Position numbers and translations under genes: made by a program
DNA from: Corinectria fuckeliana
Lineage: Eukaryota > Ascomycota > Sordariomycetes > Hypocreales > Nectriaceae
Assembly: GCA_019137255.1 (NCBI GenBank)
Contig: WPDH01000228.1
Location: forward strand, 1 to 64,000
DNA length: 64,000 nucleotides
Direction of reading: 5' to 3'
The notes under the pieces: generated by a model
The model's database searches: none
Told to the model about the DNA's origin: nothing
The model's input: only the letters and a program-made list of their open reading frames with translations
In this document: positions 47,910-59,802 of the stretch, in pieces
How the letters are laid out: each line of letters starts with the position of its first letter
How positions within the stretch are numbered: position 1 is the stretch's first letter

Positions 47910-49506
47910 CTAGAACTTACTGCCTTGATCAAGATGCACGTCCTCGATGGGCATGTGAATCCAGTACCCTTCTCGTGAGTTCTTCAACTCAGACTCTCCT
48001 ACCCGAGCTTCATCGGGCTCGACCGTAGCCGCCATTGTTGCCCCTGGACTACGCTGGTCCCTGGGTATCTCCCTCCAACACTTCAATCCCTCAATGTCCG
48101 CCCGTTGCGGCTTCGTCTTTTCTTTCCCTTGCTTTTCAACAAGTGTCAAGTCTATCATTTCATACCAGTCCCATTTTGAACACGATACTGTAACCTCCGT
48201 GCTGGGTGGTACGATCCTGTCGAGAAGTCGATCTATCGTGGGGAGAAGGTGGTCGTGTAATTTTTCGGCGAGTTGGGCTTTGCTCTCATAAGGCCAAACG
48301 AGTCCGGTCGCCTCGTCGACATCGCCATACACTAGTCGTTTGAATGTAATGCGAAGATACAGAAGTGCAGGAAAGATGGGGCTTGTATATTGAGACATCT
48401 CTGCCTCACTCTGGCGATGGCTGGTGAAGCCCAGACTGAGGGGTAGCTGTTTTGGCTTCCACACAAGTTCGAGGGAAGTCAGCTCTGAAATCCTTTGGCT
48501 AGGGATAACTTCCTGGAGGCTGCGGAGGAGGACTGGCGAGGCAATGTGGATGGTGTTGGTGCTATATAGAATATGTGTGCCCTCTACGTAGCTAGTGTTG
48601 GGTTTAATCAGTCTCCATCTCCGTAGTGTTATGAGAGGGTCTGCTGAGGCTTCGTGATGCATCATTACAATCTACTGGGCCACGGGTCACTTACGCGTTT
48701 CGGCAGGATAACAGCCACCCCATGATTCCGATTTGGCACTTTACTGGCCACTCGCCAGGCCACTCGTTACACAACCCGGATCCGGAAAGACAATGGTCAA
48801 CGTCTGGCTCGCGAAAGTGCCCCCAGGGATAGTTCCGCCTCCTCCCCAGTGGCAGATGTGTTCCTTTGGGAGGATATCGGTGGCACACGCAGCTAAACCA
48901 CCTCCATCTCATCTCCTCAGAGCCAGCCAAGTGAGCGTCGGAAGATAAGGTTGTTGAGTAGATTCGGGCGTGAATGTCCCATGACGGATAGGGCTTTTCG
49001 CTGACCAGATTCAAAGGCCGTTCAAACTGCAGGTCCATGTGAACTGTGCGCTCGCCAAATGCCAACAGCTGGATGGATTGCCGAATCTCAGGAGGGAGAC
49101 GGCCAAAGAAGAGGTCTTTCCTGTATTCGGGGGAGCCTGGAGCGGCGACGGGCGAGGAGGGCGAGGAAGGCCGCGTGAGAGGATGGCGAGTTACGTTCTT
49201 GGAGGCGGGCTTGAGAAACATCAGCCGAAAGCTGTTGTCGCGCTGCCTGCGCTCTCGGCGGGCGCGATGATATGGACCCCAAGGAGTGACGCGCGACCAG
49301 ACAAAGCTGGCTATGCCGAAGAGCTTCGCGAGCAGAAGGAAAAGGAAAGCGGCCACGGTAACCAGCACTGCCAGCATGAGATCCGGGGAAGATCTGATGA
49401 AGCCGTTCGCTCTGCTGCGAGCAACGACCTCGGGCCAGCCCTCCCAGAAATCAGCCATCTCATCGCGGATGGAGAGAGTCGGCCATTCATAGTCGTGGGC
49501 AGCCAT
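47910..49506 (-). CDS. DUF7730-type fungal protein with N-terminal membrane segment
   Basis: Uncharacterised fungal family protein; no biochemical function known to me. Exons 49506-48695 and 48591-47910 join in phase over a 103-nt intron, giving 497 residues if the first stop is real. A single membrane segment lies near residues 44-68 (LMLAVLVTVAAFLFLLLAKL). The domain begins FFGRLPPEIRQSIQLLAFG and includes TVHMDLQFERP, then IMGWLLSCRNAYVEGTHILYST across the splice, and ends in a C-terminal all-polar tail. These are the core features of the F-box-like LPPEIR / SCRxxYxEG families. The stop lies right after a GTAAGT, so a further intron and a longer C-terminus are possible. Divergent from the CorA-like gene. 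Confidence 0.72.
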
Positions 49507-50124
49507 GATGTAGGTAGAGATATATGTCAGCCTACCCAGAAGCTGCCTCCGGCTTCGGGTTCATTGCTGCGGTGGTCCGGAATGGTTGTATGAGGAGAAA
49601 GGGTGGAGTCGAGAGTCGGCTGACGTGATGTTCCGCGTCCATCTAATTAGGCCGGATCCAAATTGCCGTAGATTCCGGGGCAGGGGTTAGATAGTCAAAG
49701 AAAGCCATGGGGCACGTTTCAAGCAAGGACTGAACCAACAGCATTTGTGTATATTTAGATAGACCAATAGACTACTTCGTACGTCGCCTCCGTTGGGTCT
49801 AGGCCTTGTGCTGGGCCTGTCCCCGCCCCGCCCTGTCGCTCAACCCATCAGAACACGCCTGGAAGGGCTCAAGCGTGTGTATACAGTATATATCGAAGCG
49901 CCTCGCTTCGCCTCCATAAATAGATAGAGCCGCGTTGTTGGGCTCTCGGCTTGGACGTTCCCAGCCCAGCCTCAATTGACGAAAACCCCGTTTGCTGTCG
50001 ATCGCTTTTGTGGCCTAGGACAAGAGGCCAAAGTATGTTGCCGGTTTCATCACCATCTCTGGAATGAATCAACGTTTCATAAACGCGCGAGATTCTATAC
50101 CGCACGTACAACGGTCTGCGAGAA
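49507..50124. other. Divergent promoter region
   Basis: 618 bp between the DUF7730-type gene and the CorA-like gene. No gene or named motif supported. Confidence 0.4.
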
Positions 50125-52133
50125 ATGGACCGGGCGCGCGACAACGTGGGCTTGGGCGAGCACGATCTTACATACGTGTTCAAGTATGCGCCCAGCGACA
50201 GCACCATCGTTCGTGTACTGGCCAGCAATGGCGTAAGTATAACTCATAGAGAAGTTTTAGAGAAAACAACAGCTCATGCTCACACCGTGTCAGTACCGAG
50301 CCGAAGTGTGCTCGCTACAGTCGGACGATGAATGGAGTGGATGGCTACAAAATATGAGCATTTCAACTACCTTCCGCGGCCTCGCCGAGCTGGGCAGAGC
50401 TTAACATGTCAATTTAGGAGTTGCCATCGACAGGTGGTCATGATTCAGGATTGGTTCTGCTGTATTATTCCTGCCACTCACTTTCATCTTCATTTTCATA
50501 TTGCTGATTAGGAATTTGTTGGCAGCTTGGCTAAGCGACCAGGCGAGCCGTCAGTCTCATGCAAAGTTAAGAAATCGGCGTACGACTAGATCCTGCAGGC
50601 CGGTATCGAGAACCCAAAAAAGCCCAGGGAGACCTTCATAATGCATCAGTCAGGGACTCCCGGCAAAACCAAGGTCGCAACCGGGGGTGGCCAGCGCGAC
50701 GTCAGAACGCTCCCCTTCTCACGCGAGACCTTCAAGCTCGTCACAGATGCCTTTTCTACGCACGGCTCTATAGCCCGTGCTATCAGCCGGGCAGATGTCC
50801 CATTCTTCTCTTCCGAGCGAGTGCAGATGAGCCAGACAGCTTACAGTACGACACCCGAGCGTCACTCACAGTCTTCAAGCAAGCGCTAACTCTAGACATA
50901 GTCTACAACTGCCGATCCTCAAATTCATGGGACCTGGACCTTGCTCTATCAGAAACGTACTTCCCGAAGTCTTCTTTAACCTTTGCAATTCTTTACGGGT
51001 GCACGGCGCCGATCGAGAAGCAAATCGTCAAGCGACTAGCTCTTGTTCGCGATGAGGCAACACATCCCGTTCTCATGCCCGGAATCTTTGCCGAACTCGA
51101 GAGATCGAGGCACGAAAGACTTGTCAATTCTAAATAGCTATGCTAGAGACGAGAATACTGGAGCTGGATCTCCATATCGGTGCCTAAGCAAGCCGATGCA
51201 GATAAAAGGAACATGGCAAAACGACAGGCATGGCTCGATACTACCTACCTAAGAAATGGGCTATTCACCTGGGATACCCAACTCGGCAGGATGGTCCAGA
51301 ACCTCGAGGAACTTGACACGTCGGTGTACAGTTCCGCACAAAAGCAGAGTGCCATATCGCCAAGTATCCAGGACACAGACGAAGAGACGTTGGAAAGCAA
51401 TCACGGGGATGTTGACTCCAATAACGACATAGATATCAAAACGGTCTCTCTTCAGAATCAGCCACTAGGCCTAGATACTGAAGTTGAAGCGATTCACCAA
51501 GGAAGCCAACCACCCAACGAGCAAACTGAGACGAAAACACTGGATATGCATCATCCTTCAAACTCCAGGAAACTTGGAGACTACCAAAGCACATCCACGG
51601 CCGGAAAGAAGATCAAAGCTCGCCTTCTAATAATTAGAGACGAATACCAAGACTTGATCAGGGACTGCACAATGCGGGTGGATGGGATGGCAATGGCGAC
51701 TCAATGGGTATATCATGCCTTGCTTATGCTAGCTTTAGTGAATGCGCAACAAGCCAGGCAATAACGGATCAACGTTAGGCTCAAGGGGAGACAAATGTTG
51801 AGATTGCACTTGCTACGAAGAAAGACTCGACGTACATGCGATCCATTGCGATTTTGACGATGGTTTTCCTCCCAGGCACATTCCTGGCTGTAAGCTCATC
51901 ACCAGAGGCTTGGTGCGCGCTACTGATGCTGACTTCGACGACAGGGCGTTTTCAGTATGACTTTTTTCGACTGGAACACGGAAGGCGGCGGCGCGACGGT
52001 GTCGACCTCTATATGGATCTACGTGGTCATTGCCGTAATCACGACCTTGCTCACTGTAGGCTGTTGGCACTTCTTCACGGTATTCCGTGCAAGACGTATA
52101 GTAGCAGATTACGACGACGACGATGAAAATTAG
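50125..52133 (+). CDS. CorA-like fungal membrane protein with a locally disrupted frame
   Basis: Belongs to the large fungal group with a distant CorA/ZntB-type metal-channel C-terminus; function unknown. Supported segments are 50125-50232 (MDRARDNVGLGEHDL...), 50294 to about 50395, about 50641-50845 (LPFSRETFKLV...ISRADVPFFSSERV), 50902-51707, 51779-51889 (ALATKKDSTYMRSIAILTMVFLPGTFLA) and 51945-52133. Two C-terminal membrane segments are present (MRSIAILTMVFLPGTFLA and IWIYVVIAVITTLLTVGCWHFF), with FSMTFFDW where true CorA has GMN. Between about 51132 and 51185 the family-like segment AMLETRILELDLHI is read in a different frame from the sequences on both sides, with stop codons in the main frame. 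So there are either two compensating indels or a sequence error. The exon structure before 50641 is uncertain. Confidence 0.62.
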
Positions 52134-52833
52134 ATGTAGTTACTAAGGTGATTTAGTACTTGTAAAACTGAAGCGTTGCTCAAACCTCACTGTTGACTAA
52201 TGCCTCTCAATATCTCCTCCAGTCAACCACATATCTTCACTGGGGAACCTTGTTGAGCCCCCATACAAGAAACGAATCACTCGCTGGGAGTGCTATAAAC
52301 AGGATAATGCCGTGGGCTTGCTTCAAACGTATTGCTTTATCGTGTGTTTCTCTTGATCGACAGGGAATAACACGAACATGGGGCGGTTTCGAATTTTGGG
52401 TGCCGCGTAATAAACCCGTGCGTATATTCGCCACAATCCGTGCTTTTTCTCCGTCTCAAGGGGGCTTGTTTATTAACTTGAGACTGATTACTTCGCACCC
52501 TATCCCTACCATAATCCACAGTTTTAGGGACAGGCCGCTTCCCAAATTTTTCCGTAATATGGGGAAGGGGAATAGGGGCCTAAACTCCACTGTCGCTCCG
52601 AAGGATGGTGTCCGTATGCCCTGGACTATCCACAACAAGACGTTTCGTTCAATACTCAGCTTTACATAAAACCAACCTACCGGCTGATGCGGTACATGGA
52701 CTCTCGAGTATAAAGACATGAGATGGAAGCTGCTTTGGGGTAGAAGATTTCCCCCTTCATTCAGCCGCATTAGATCAACAAGAACATCTGCCACTGCTTT
52801 TCACGATTCGCTATTGCTCTCAACACATTCAGA
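52134..52833. other. Upstream region of the secreted-protein gene
   Basis: 700 bp. It holds a TATA box (separate entry) and no supported gene; a 158-codon plus-strand frame here has no recognisable features. Confidence 0.45.
52709..52714 (+). promoter_or_regulatory. TATA box of the secreted-protein gene
   Basis: TATAAA, 120 bp upstream of the ATG at 52834. Distance and sequence fit a core promoter of an inducible fungal gene. Inferred from position only. Confidence 0.5.
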
Positions 52834-53440
52834 ATGTTCCGTCTTTCCAACCTCGTCTCTCTTCTTGCCATCGCTGCATCCGTCAGCGCAACGCTAGACC
52901 CGGCAACCACCAACACCCAGGGCAAATACCCCGCGAGCCCCAACTGCTCTGGTATGTTTGACTTCTCCTGTAGCGATATGGCGTGTCATGTTCTCTAGCT
53001 AACTACCTCGTAAGCCTCCAAGGTCTCGACGGCTATCCAGGCAGCCGAGTGCGCTTACAACACTCGTGTTTCGGGCACCCAGACCTTCGCCGTCTTCCAG
53101 ACCGACCACCAGTACGATGCCAACAACGGTGCGCCGTACGGCACTTGCTCGGCGTACACCTGCACCGCTCCCACCGATGGCGAGCTGACTGCTAACGACG
53201 ATTACTGGACCTTCTTCTGGAAGTAAGTCCTATTATCACCCCAATCCGGCTCATTTACAAGAGAGAAATGAGCAGAACCCAAGCGCTTTCAAGGTGAAAC
53301 GAACAGAACTAACGACTTACAGCGACAACGGCGAGTCCTCCGGTGTTGGTACCACCTGCATCAAGGATCCTACCGACGGTGTCTGTGGTTGCGAGAACTC
53401 AGACGGCACTTTCGTCTATGGCAGCAGCTCCTGCGTCTAA
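52834..53440 (+). CDS. Small secreted cysteine-rich protein, candidate effector
   Basis: Unknown function. Exons 52834-52951, 53015-53222 and 53323-53440 fit in phase, giving 147 residues. The N-terminus MFRLSNLVSLLAIAASVSA is a clear signal peptide with likely cleavage after AxA near residue 19. The mature part (~128 residues) has eight cysteines, in SPNCSA, AECAYN, GTCSAYTCTAP, TTCIKD, GVCGCEN and SSCV, enough for four disulfides. No membrane segment or GPI signal. It is acidic, rich in Thr, Ser and Gly. Small size, secretion signal and even Cys number fit apoplastic effector-type or antimicrobial-type fungal proteins, but no known family was recognised. TATA box at 52709. Both introns have clear donor sites; the first has a GCTAAC branch. 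Confidence 0.75.
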
Positions 53441-54029
53441 GCATGCTGCGCCGACGTAACCATTGGAATCACGGGGCAGAGAATGGGTTGATGAGAATAA
53501 AAGGCGGTTGATGTCATGGCTGGACTATGATGGCACATATATCGAAACGACTTGCAACTAGATTACTCAGACATTTTATTAAATCTGTGACTAGTAGAAT
53601 CGACATTGTTGACGGTTGAAACTACTAGGAAGTGTGTAGGTGGCCTTGTCAACTGTTTAATGATCCGGGCCAGGCCAACTGCTAGTTGTGCTTCTGCCTC
53701 CTAGGTTTTCCTTGTCTCCGCTACCAATTCATGATTTGCTATCCAATGGCTCATTGCAGTACGAGTGAGTCTTAGGGCAGTGTGCTGAGATGTCGGTAGA
53801 TTAAATAATATTATTTCTACTTGTGGACATCCTCACGCTTCTCCAGTGTCTCCTTAATTTCACATAGAACCCCCGATTCTTGAAAAGAGCAGACCACCTA
53901 TAGTAGGCGGGAGAGCACTCATGGCACTCTCTAATAATGTGACCGTTATGGACACTATCCCCAATGTAACGAGCACAAAGAATTGTCCTCGACCAGAACA
54001 CCCAACGTCAGAGAACTCAGAAAACAAAC
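53441..54029. other. Convergent 3' region; possible alternative kinase C-terminal exon
   Basis: 589 bp. On the minus strand, a stretch at about 53,860-53,990 encodes a hydrophobic segment (FFVLVTLGIVSITVTLLESAM) directly downstream of the kinase gene. I could not join it in phase to the kinase, so it is noted only as a possible alternative end. Confidence 0.35.
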
Positions 54030-56694
54030 TCAATACCCGTCGCCAATCGAGACCATGAAATAATTCCACGGCGAGAAAAATTGTGAGACCTTGGAGATGG
54101 ATGAGAAGCCACCAGTTAGGGTATGGTTTCGGAAGGGCGTGCGAGGCAGAAGAGACAGGGCAAAATCGAAAATCCATGAAATCAGGCGGCGGAAGGTGAA
54201 GACGTTGGGGCGTTCGTTGTCTTTTCGTTCCGCCTCTGCTTCCTCTCCATCTACCGATGCTCTGAAAGCTGGTGTCTTATCGCCTAAAGTTGCCCGTTCT
54301 TTTTCCTCTTGCTTCGAACTGGGGCTTGCGCCGTCGTTGTTATCGAAGCCTTCCCCTATACGCGAACCCATCATATCTTCCGTGACTTGTGTTGTGATGG
54401 GGGTCTCGTACGTCGTGAGCGTAGTCGAATCACTAGTCTGATATATAAACGCGGGCGTTGCAACCAGGTTTTCTGGACAGGGCTGTGTGAAATGCCCTGT
54501 TTTCAAGGTGCAGTAATCGGGTCGATCCATACATTCCTGATGCAGTTCTTGAAGCCTTTTGAATGTCTCCACACACCTGGCTCGCGCTTTTGGTTGTACT
54601 TGGAGTAGGCCGTTTTGAATCAAGTCAAGCACTTCGTAAAAGAAGTCACTGCATTTATCAAGTTGACGCAGCTTCTGAATCTCCTATTGAAAAGATTGGA
54701 TTAGTTTCTCATCTCCAATTCAACCAGTGGTCGAACATACCTGAGTAACGGAGTCTTTCACTCTCGCTTCCAATGAAGTATGAGCTTCACGCCCGGGCTT
54801 CACCGTGAAGAAGTTGTCTTCAGCAAAGAGCTCATCTTCATCCTCCTCCAGCCTTCTCTTTGAGAAATCATCTACCTCTTTCCAGCCAAGGAGGTACCAT
54901 GCCACAAACTCGAGAAGGATGCACCCGAATGACCACATATCTGACGATGGAGCCACTACTGCCATTGCCACAGCATCGAATTCTGGTGCTCGGTGTGTCC
55001 GTGATCCGCCAGCCCGGCTTGCAGGTACTTGGATAGAGCTCCTCTTGTGAAACTCGGTAAGACCAAAGTCGGCAATCTGAAGAATCCCCTTGTCGTCGTC
55101 TTTGAACCAGAGAATGTTCTCCGGCTTCAAGTCGCCGTGTCTTCCATAAATCTTGTCCCCTTCTGGGGCTAGGAAGTCCGTGCTGTCCTTCTCCAACTTG
55201 CATTTATGGATCAACTTTATACCGTCAGCCAGACCCATGAACTGTTTGGCAATCCACCGAGCCAAGCTTGCGTCACGGGGAAGGCTGGTAACGTCCGGGA
55301 ATACCTTTTCCCAATAACTCAGCAGGTTTGCATCCGCCCATTGAAAGACAAGATGGTAGTCGCGGCCATGTTTGAATGTGACGAGGAGGCGTATGAGATG
55401 TTCGTGGTGCTTGTCGACAAATCGTTTTAGATTCTTTGCTTCTCTGTCGAAGAATTCGTTGCTCCATTTATTCTGATGAAGTCTTTTGACAGCAAAAAAC
55501 CGATCTTCGTTTTGGAAATGCTAAAGTAGCCCGGTTAGAAGCTAGATATTATGGAATGTTTGGAGAATTACTCACATGACAGCTGTGGTCGTTGTGATGT
55601 GCTGGGTGAATCTTAACCTTCCGGACCTCAGAGAAGCCGCCAACATGCTCGTTTTCCGATTCCTCAGGCTGTGGACTTGAGCTATCCACGAAGGGAAGTA
55701 TTGTTCTCTCGTCTAACTCATAGTGAAGAACCTTTGGCGACGTTTTGCTGCTCAGCTCCCAGAACGGGGCGAGCATCTCCCATTGATATCTGTGAAAGGT
55801 GTCGCATTCATGTGGTCTCCAACTTTCGAAAGTGCGGATGGTTTCACAGTTATCCGTCGCTGGCTTCCGTTGGAGATGGGATCGCTTCTCCGACTCGAGG
55901 AAAGGCAAGTCGTTGTCGTGAATACCCTCTTCAATTAGAGATAGGATCGTTCTCACTTTGTTCATCAACAGGAGAATAGTGAAGAGTTTGCGTCTTGTTG
56001 TTCTGATCTTAGGTGTTGTCGTGTGGGGTACGGTGAAGGTAGATATCCCCCAAATTCGTTGTGTGATCTCGTCAAGGTCGTAGCTGCGGCCCAGATCGAG
56101 AGACTGAAGTTCATCCTTGATAGTTTTCTTGTTGATAATGCGGTCTAGTTCGTTGATTGGGAGAAACCTGTTCTGCGTTCCCGACCACGTTGAGGTTTCC
56201 ATAGCCTCTCTGACCCGGAGATCAAGGGCTGAATGTTCCATTCGCTGCGCGGCTGCATCGATGTCGAGTGAAGAACGACTAATGTGGTCTGGGCCGTCTG
56301 AAAACCGATCTCCGGCACCAGAAATCAGAAGAGATGCTGCATCTGTAGGTGGTTGCCATGCCGATATTTCTCGGTCTGTGGAGGCTGTCTGCTCAAGCTG
56401 CTTTGTATCGCCGCCGTCGATGACAATACTAGCCTCAGTATTCGAGGCTGGGTCCTGTGGATTTGCAGTGCGGGGAAAGCTCAGGCTCAGTGGTGAGCTG
56501 TGGGAGCCGATTAGCAAACCGCCCCGAGCATTGCTGGATGAGCTTGTTGGAGACTGTCACAGATGGTAGATGGTCAGATTGGGCTGAGGAACTTTGGAAA
56601 GGTTCAACCGGGCCGTTCAACTTACGTGTTCGGTTTGGTCAGGATCAAGTCCAAGTTCATTCATGTCTCGATTGTCATCTTTCGGAGAATCCAT
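54030..56694 (-). CDS. Large Ser/Thr protein kinase with long N-terminal extension
   Basis: A eukaryotic-type protein kinase of a fungal accessory group; substrate unknown. Exons 56694-56626, 56553-55576, 55520-54741 and 54683-54030 fit in phase, giving 826 residues. Residues 1 to about 310 are Ser/Asp-rich and helical, without a recognised domain. The Gly loop is VGGFSEVRKVKI (~325-337), the ATP-binding Lys is in FFAVKRL (361), then the catalytic loop HGDLKPENIL (~478), ADFGLTEF (~501) and HRAPEFD (~528) with SSDMWSFGCILLEF. All key residues are present, so it should be active, though the HRD Arg is replaced by Gly. The C-terminal 210 residues have no recognised domain. It may end differently if an alternative exon is used (see 53441-54029). 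Convergent with the secreted-protein gene. Confidence 0.85.
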
Positions 56695-58529
56695 GATGGA
56701 CGCTGTTCTTCGATTGGGGGCGATGATCAATGTCGTTGACCTACTTGATAGCAGTAGTATGCCACAACGTCAAGTTCATTACTTGATTTAATCGAGAACT
56801 TGGTGAGAAGGATGGAGACCTTTTATGGACCACAGCAGTCTACTGTATTGCAATATCCTCAGACTTCAATGATCTACGAGGCTCTGCGATGCGCTTGCAG
56901 CATGTGGTGGAGCCTGGCGGTAATCACACCCTTCCAAGTTCCAGCCATGCGCTGCCACCGCCAACAGACATGGCCACAGTTGGGGGGGCGGAAACCAAGA
57001 ACACCCATAGAGGTCAGTTTATTCTACTGCATAGCCTACATGCGAATAGAAAGGTTAGTTCGTCGGAGGCGAGGCTATGTTGCCAATGCAGTCGCGAGTT
57101 CCGGTGATGCCAGGATGCGAGGTATATTCAAGGCATCGCTGGGGGCTAGTTTAGACGGCTGAAAGCGGTTTGCAGGAGAGTGGATAACATGGATCCCAAT
57201 CTGAATCAAAACTTCAAAAGGAGCGTTGCCCCTGTCCAGGCTAATCTCACACTCCTGCGTCCCTGGGGGCCGCCGGTCGTGCTGGAACTTCAGGCTGAAG
57301 CCTCACGAACTTGGATGAGGTTAACCCAGGTGGGAGCCAACTTCTAACACGAGGCGGCTGAGAGCATCGTTGCTTATGTTGGGGTTTATTTGCACTGCCC
57401 GCAGAGCGTACCACGTCGAGTTGAACAGCTGATTCCAGTTCAAGGGGTGCATTTTTTACCCACCGCTACGTATGCTCCCACTTGACTACATACTAACTTG
57501 ATCCGCCGCTATGATCGATCACGCAAGAGCGGCTGAGACGAGCAGATGTCAGGTGCGACATCGTTCGGAAGCCCCCAATGATACGCGAGTGGGACACCTT
57601 TCACGCCCTGCATGAACGACTACTTACATGGCCCGCCCGCACTGTCACCATCCATGCTTCTCCAACGTAGGGTGGTAGCGCTTCGCAATCGTCGAGACTG
57701 GGGGTGGGGGGACATGAAAAGAAATACGCTTCTATCTTCGACCAGTTCTTGTTACTCAAGTGTGCTAACTGGGGCTTGACGAGGTGGTATCGGACGGTGG
57801 TGGTGTGGTGATGATGATGTTGGTGTTGGTTCGAATCATGTCTTGCAGCAACGCCATACGTACTTCATTTGTGCCTTTGATTGGTAGCCTGGTCAAGGAG
57901 AACAAAATAGCGACACACTCTTCATTCCGGGAACTCCGTAGCCGAGCAGGCTCTGCATTAGGGTGGCAACCATTACCGCCGGCCCCCAACGCAGTAAATT
58001 GACGCAGCCTGGTTTCTTTCAGCTTTAGGCGCCCTCTGGAAACCTGGTCTTCCCCCGTCATCAGGACTGCAGAATAAGATAAGGCAGAAATGGCCTTCCT
58101 CGTGACGACATGAGGGCTTACCTCTCTGTCAGTTGTTCTCCGCCTCGCGAGCCAAGACCATTGGCTGCCTCAGCCAGGTTCTAAATCCTGCAGAACAAGA
58201 CCGTGTGGTGGTATCAAACACAGCCATCTCCTGGTCAGCTGCCCCGTGAGTCCACTCACCCTTGCTGTGAAGTGGAAAAGGAAATACGCCACCTGTGTCA
58301 GACATATGGCGCTGTCTGGACTGGAATTGGCTGCCGTCTCATGGGTCACCAGCGCAGGGCCCAAGGCATACTCAAGCCCGGTTTAGGTACACAGGCAGCG
58401 GTGGACGGCTCATATCTACCACGGTTAGCTCTACTACTCGTCCCTACCCCGGTGCGTCCTTTCTTCTTCTCTGATCTCCCTACTGTCAACATCAATCGAT
58501 CTCATTCAACCTGAGCAACGTCTTCAAAC
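56695..58529. other. Gene-poor region upstream of the kinase
   Basis: About 1.8 kb. Several frames of 60-120 codons were looked at on both strands; none shows domains, signal peptide or convincing splice structure. It contains GC-poorer stretches near 57,300-57,500. Confidence 0.4.
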
Positions 58530-58969
58530 ATGCCTTCCACAATGAGTGCCTCGGCAAGTCGACGTCACTGGAGTTGTGTTCCAGACGAGCACACCGAGAG
58601 ACTTCACACCAAATACGTCCCGAACGCGGAGTTGCTGTTGAAGGTTGTCCATGATTTGGTTGGACCAAACCGCAAGTTTCGAATAGAGGTATGTAATTAT
58701 TCCCATCTTCCCACTGACAACTGGACTTATTAGTGGCCTCTAGATGCGCCATAACGTGTATAACATCCGGTCAGAGACTGAAATTAGCTTGGTAATTTCC
58801 CTTCTCTTGATATCGTGCTGCTGATAAGATTATGCTACTGACGTTTTGGCTGTAGAGGGAAATACTCCATCGATGTAGCCCTGCCTCCAAACGAGATCTA
58901 TACCCAAGAACAAATCAGGACTTCATGATTACGGCGAGACAAGGTCCAATCCCGGAGATTCGTATCTAG
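58530..58969 (+). CDS. Small three-exon gene of unknown function (106 residues)
   Basis: Not recognised. Exons 58530-58688, 58744-58791 and 58856-58969 are all in phase 0 with good donors (GTATGT, GTAATT) and acceptors (CTAG, GTAG), giving 106 residues. The product reads MPSTMSASASRRHW..., then KYVPNAELLLKVVHDLVGP, MRHNVYNIRSETEISLREIL and finally RDLYPRTNQDFMITARQ. No signal peptide or membrane segment. The consistent phase across two short introns and the regular amino-acid composition argue for a real gene, although each exon alone is too short to stand out. It sits in the accessory-looking region between the kinase and the MFS relic. Confidence 0.5.
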
Positions 58970-59802
58970 TCCTGGTTTGGGATTGTTCGAAGGTACGAAA
59001 GTGGTATTTGACGGTTGTAACAATTGAATTTGGTTCCGTCGCTCACGATACGTTGTGTAAACTCGGCTGGATTTGTTTCCTTATCCTTTGCTTTCTCGGG
59101 TGCAATTTTCTTATCTTTTGATACCTCGTGCTTAGCCTGATGGAATAAAGCTGTGCCAATTGGACATCTCTAGTCTCCTGGCTGCTCTGGGTCTCCCCGG
59201 GCTTGGTTGACAACAGATAGAGCACGTCCAAATCATCATCCCATTCTGTTTCTGTTTCAATCACTGCTATCGCCTTGATGATGGATATACAATCAAATGA
59301 ATACCTGAAAGTCGATCAGCCAATACTCTCCTTATCATGACCGTGGTACTGTAGTCAACGTTCATGCAGAGTACCTGAAAGTTGTACAGTTGCAAACGCC
59401 AGCAAAGAGCTACGGCTTTCTCTTTAGTAAGTGCTGGTCTGCGGGTCGAAAATGGCCAAAACAGACAATTCACTTGCCCCTCCCACAAATTGTCCAACAG
59501 AACAATGGAGTTGGTATTATGGACGAGTACCTGGTCAATAGATTCACTGTTAGTAAGTTAGGTCTGGATAAGAATGATTTCACATGATCCGAAGTGTAGC
59601 CAGCTGCGCTACCTCATGGCTTTGAAAGTATGGAACATCGTGCTCCTCGAACGAATTCACAAATATCTCGCTTGAGCACGGGGCTACATTATAAATAAGC
59701 TCATGCTTATCTCAAAGCAAATATTGACGATGTAGGGCAAAGTTCTCCTGAGATACAGGAATATAAACCTAAAGTTCGATACTCACACAGCTGCTTTGCA
59801 AT
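58970..59802. other. No gene supported
   Basis: 833 bp with stops in all frames and AT-richer sequence. I see no recognisable feature. Confidence 0.4.

Noticed and set aside
56800..57162. 120-codon plus-strand frame with several Cys and Arg
   Set aside because: No signal peptide, no coherent domain and overlapping frames of similar length; not supported.
57765..58061. 98-codon minus-strand frame
   Set aside because: Contains Thr/Ser simple-sequence end and overlapping plus-strand frame; no recognisable features.
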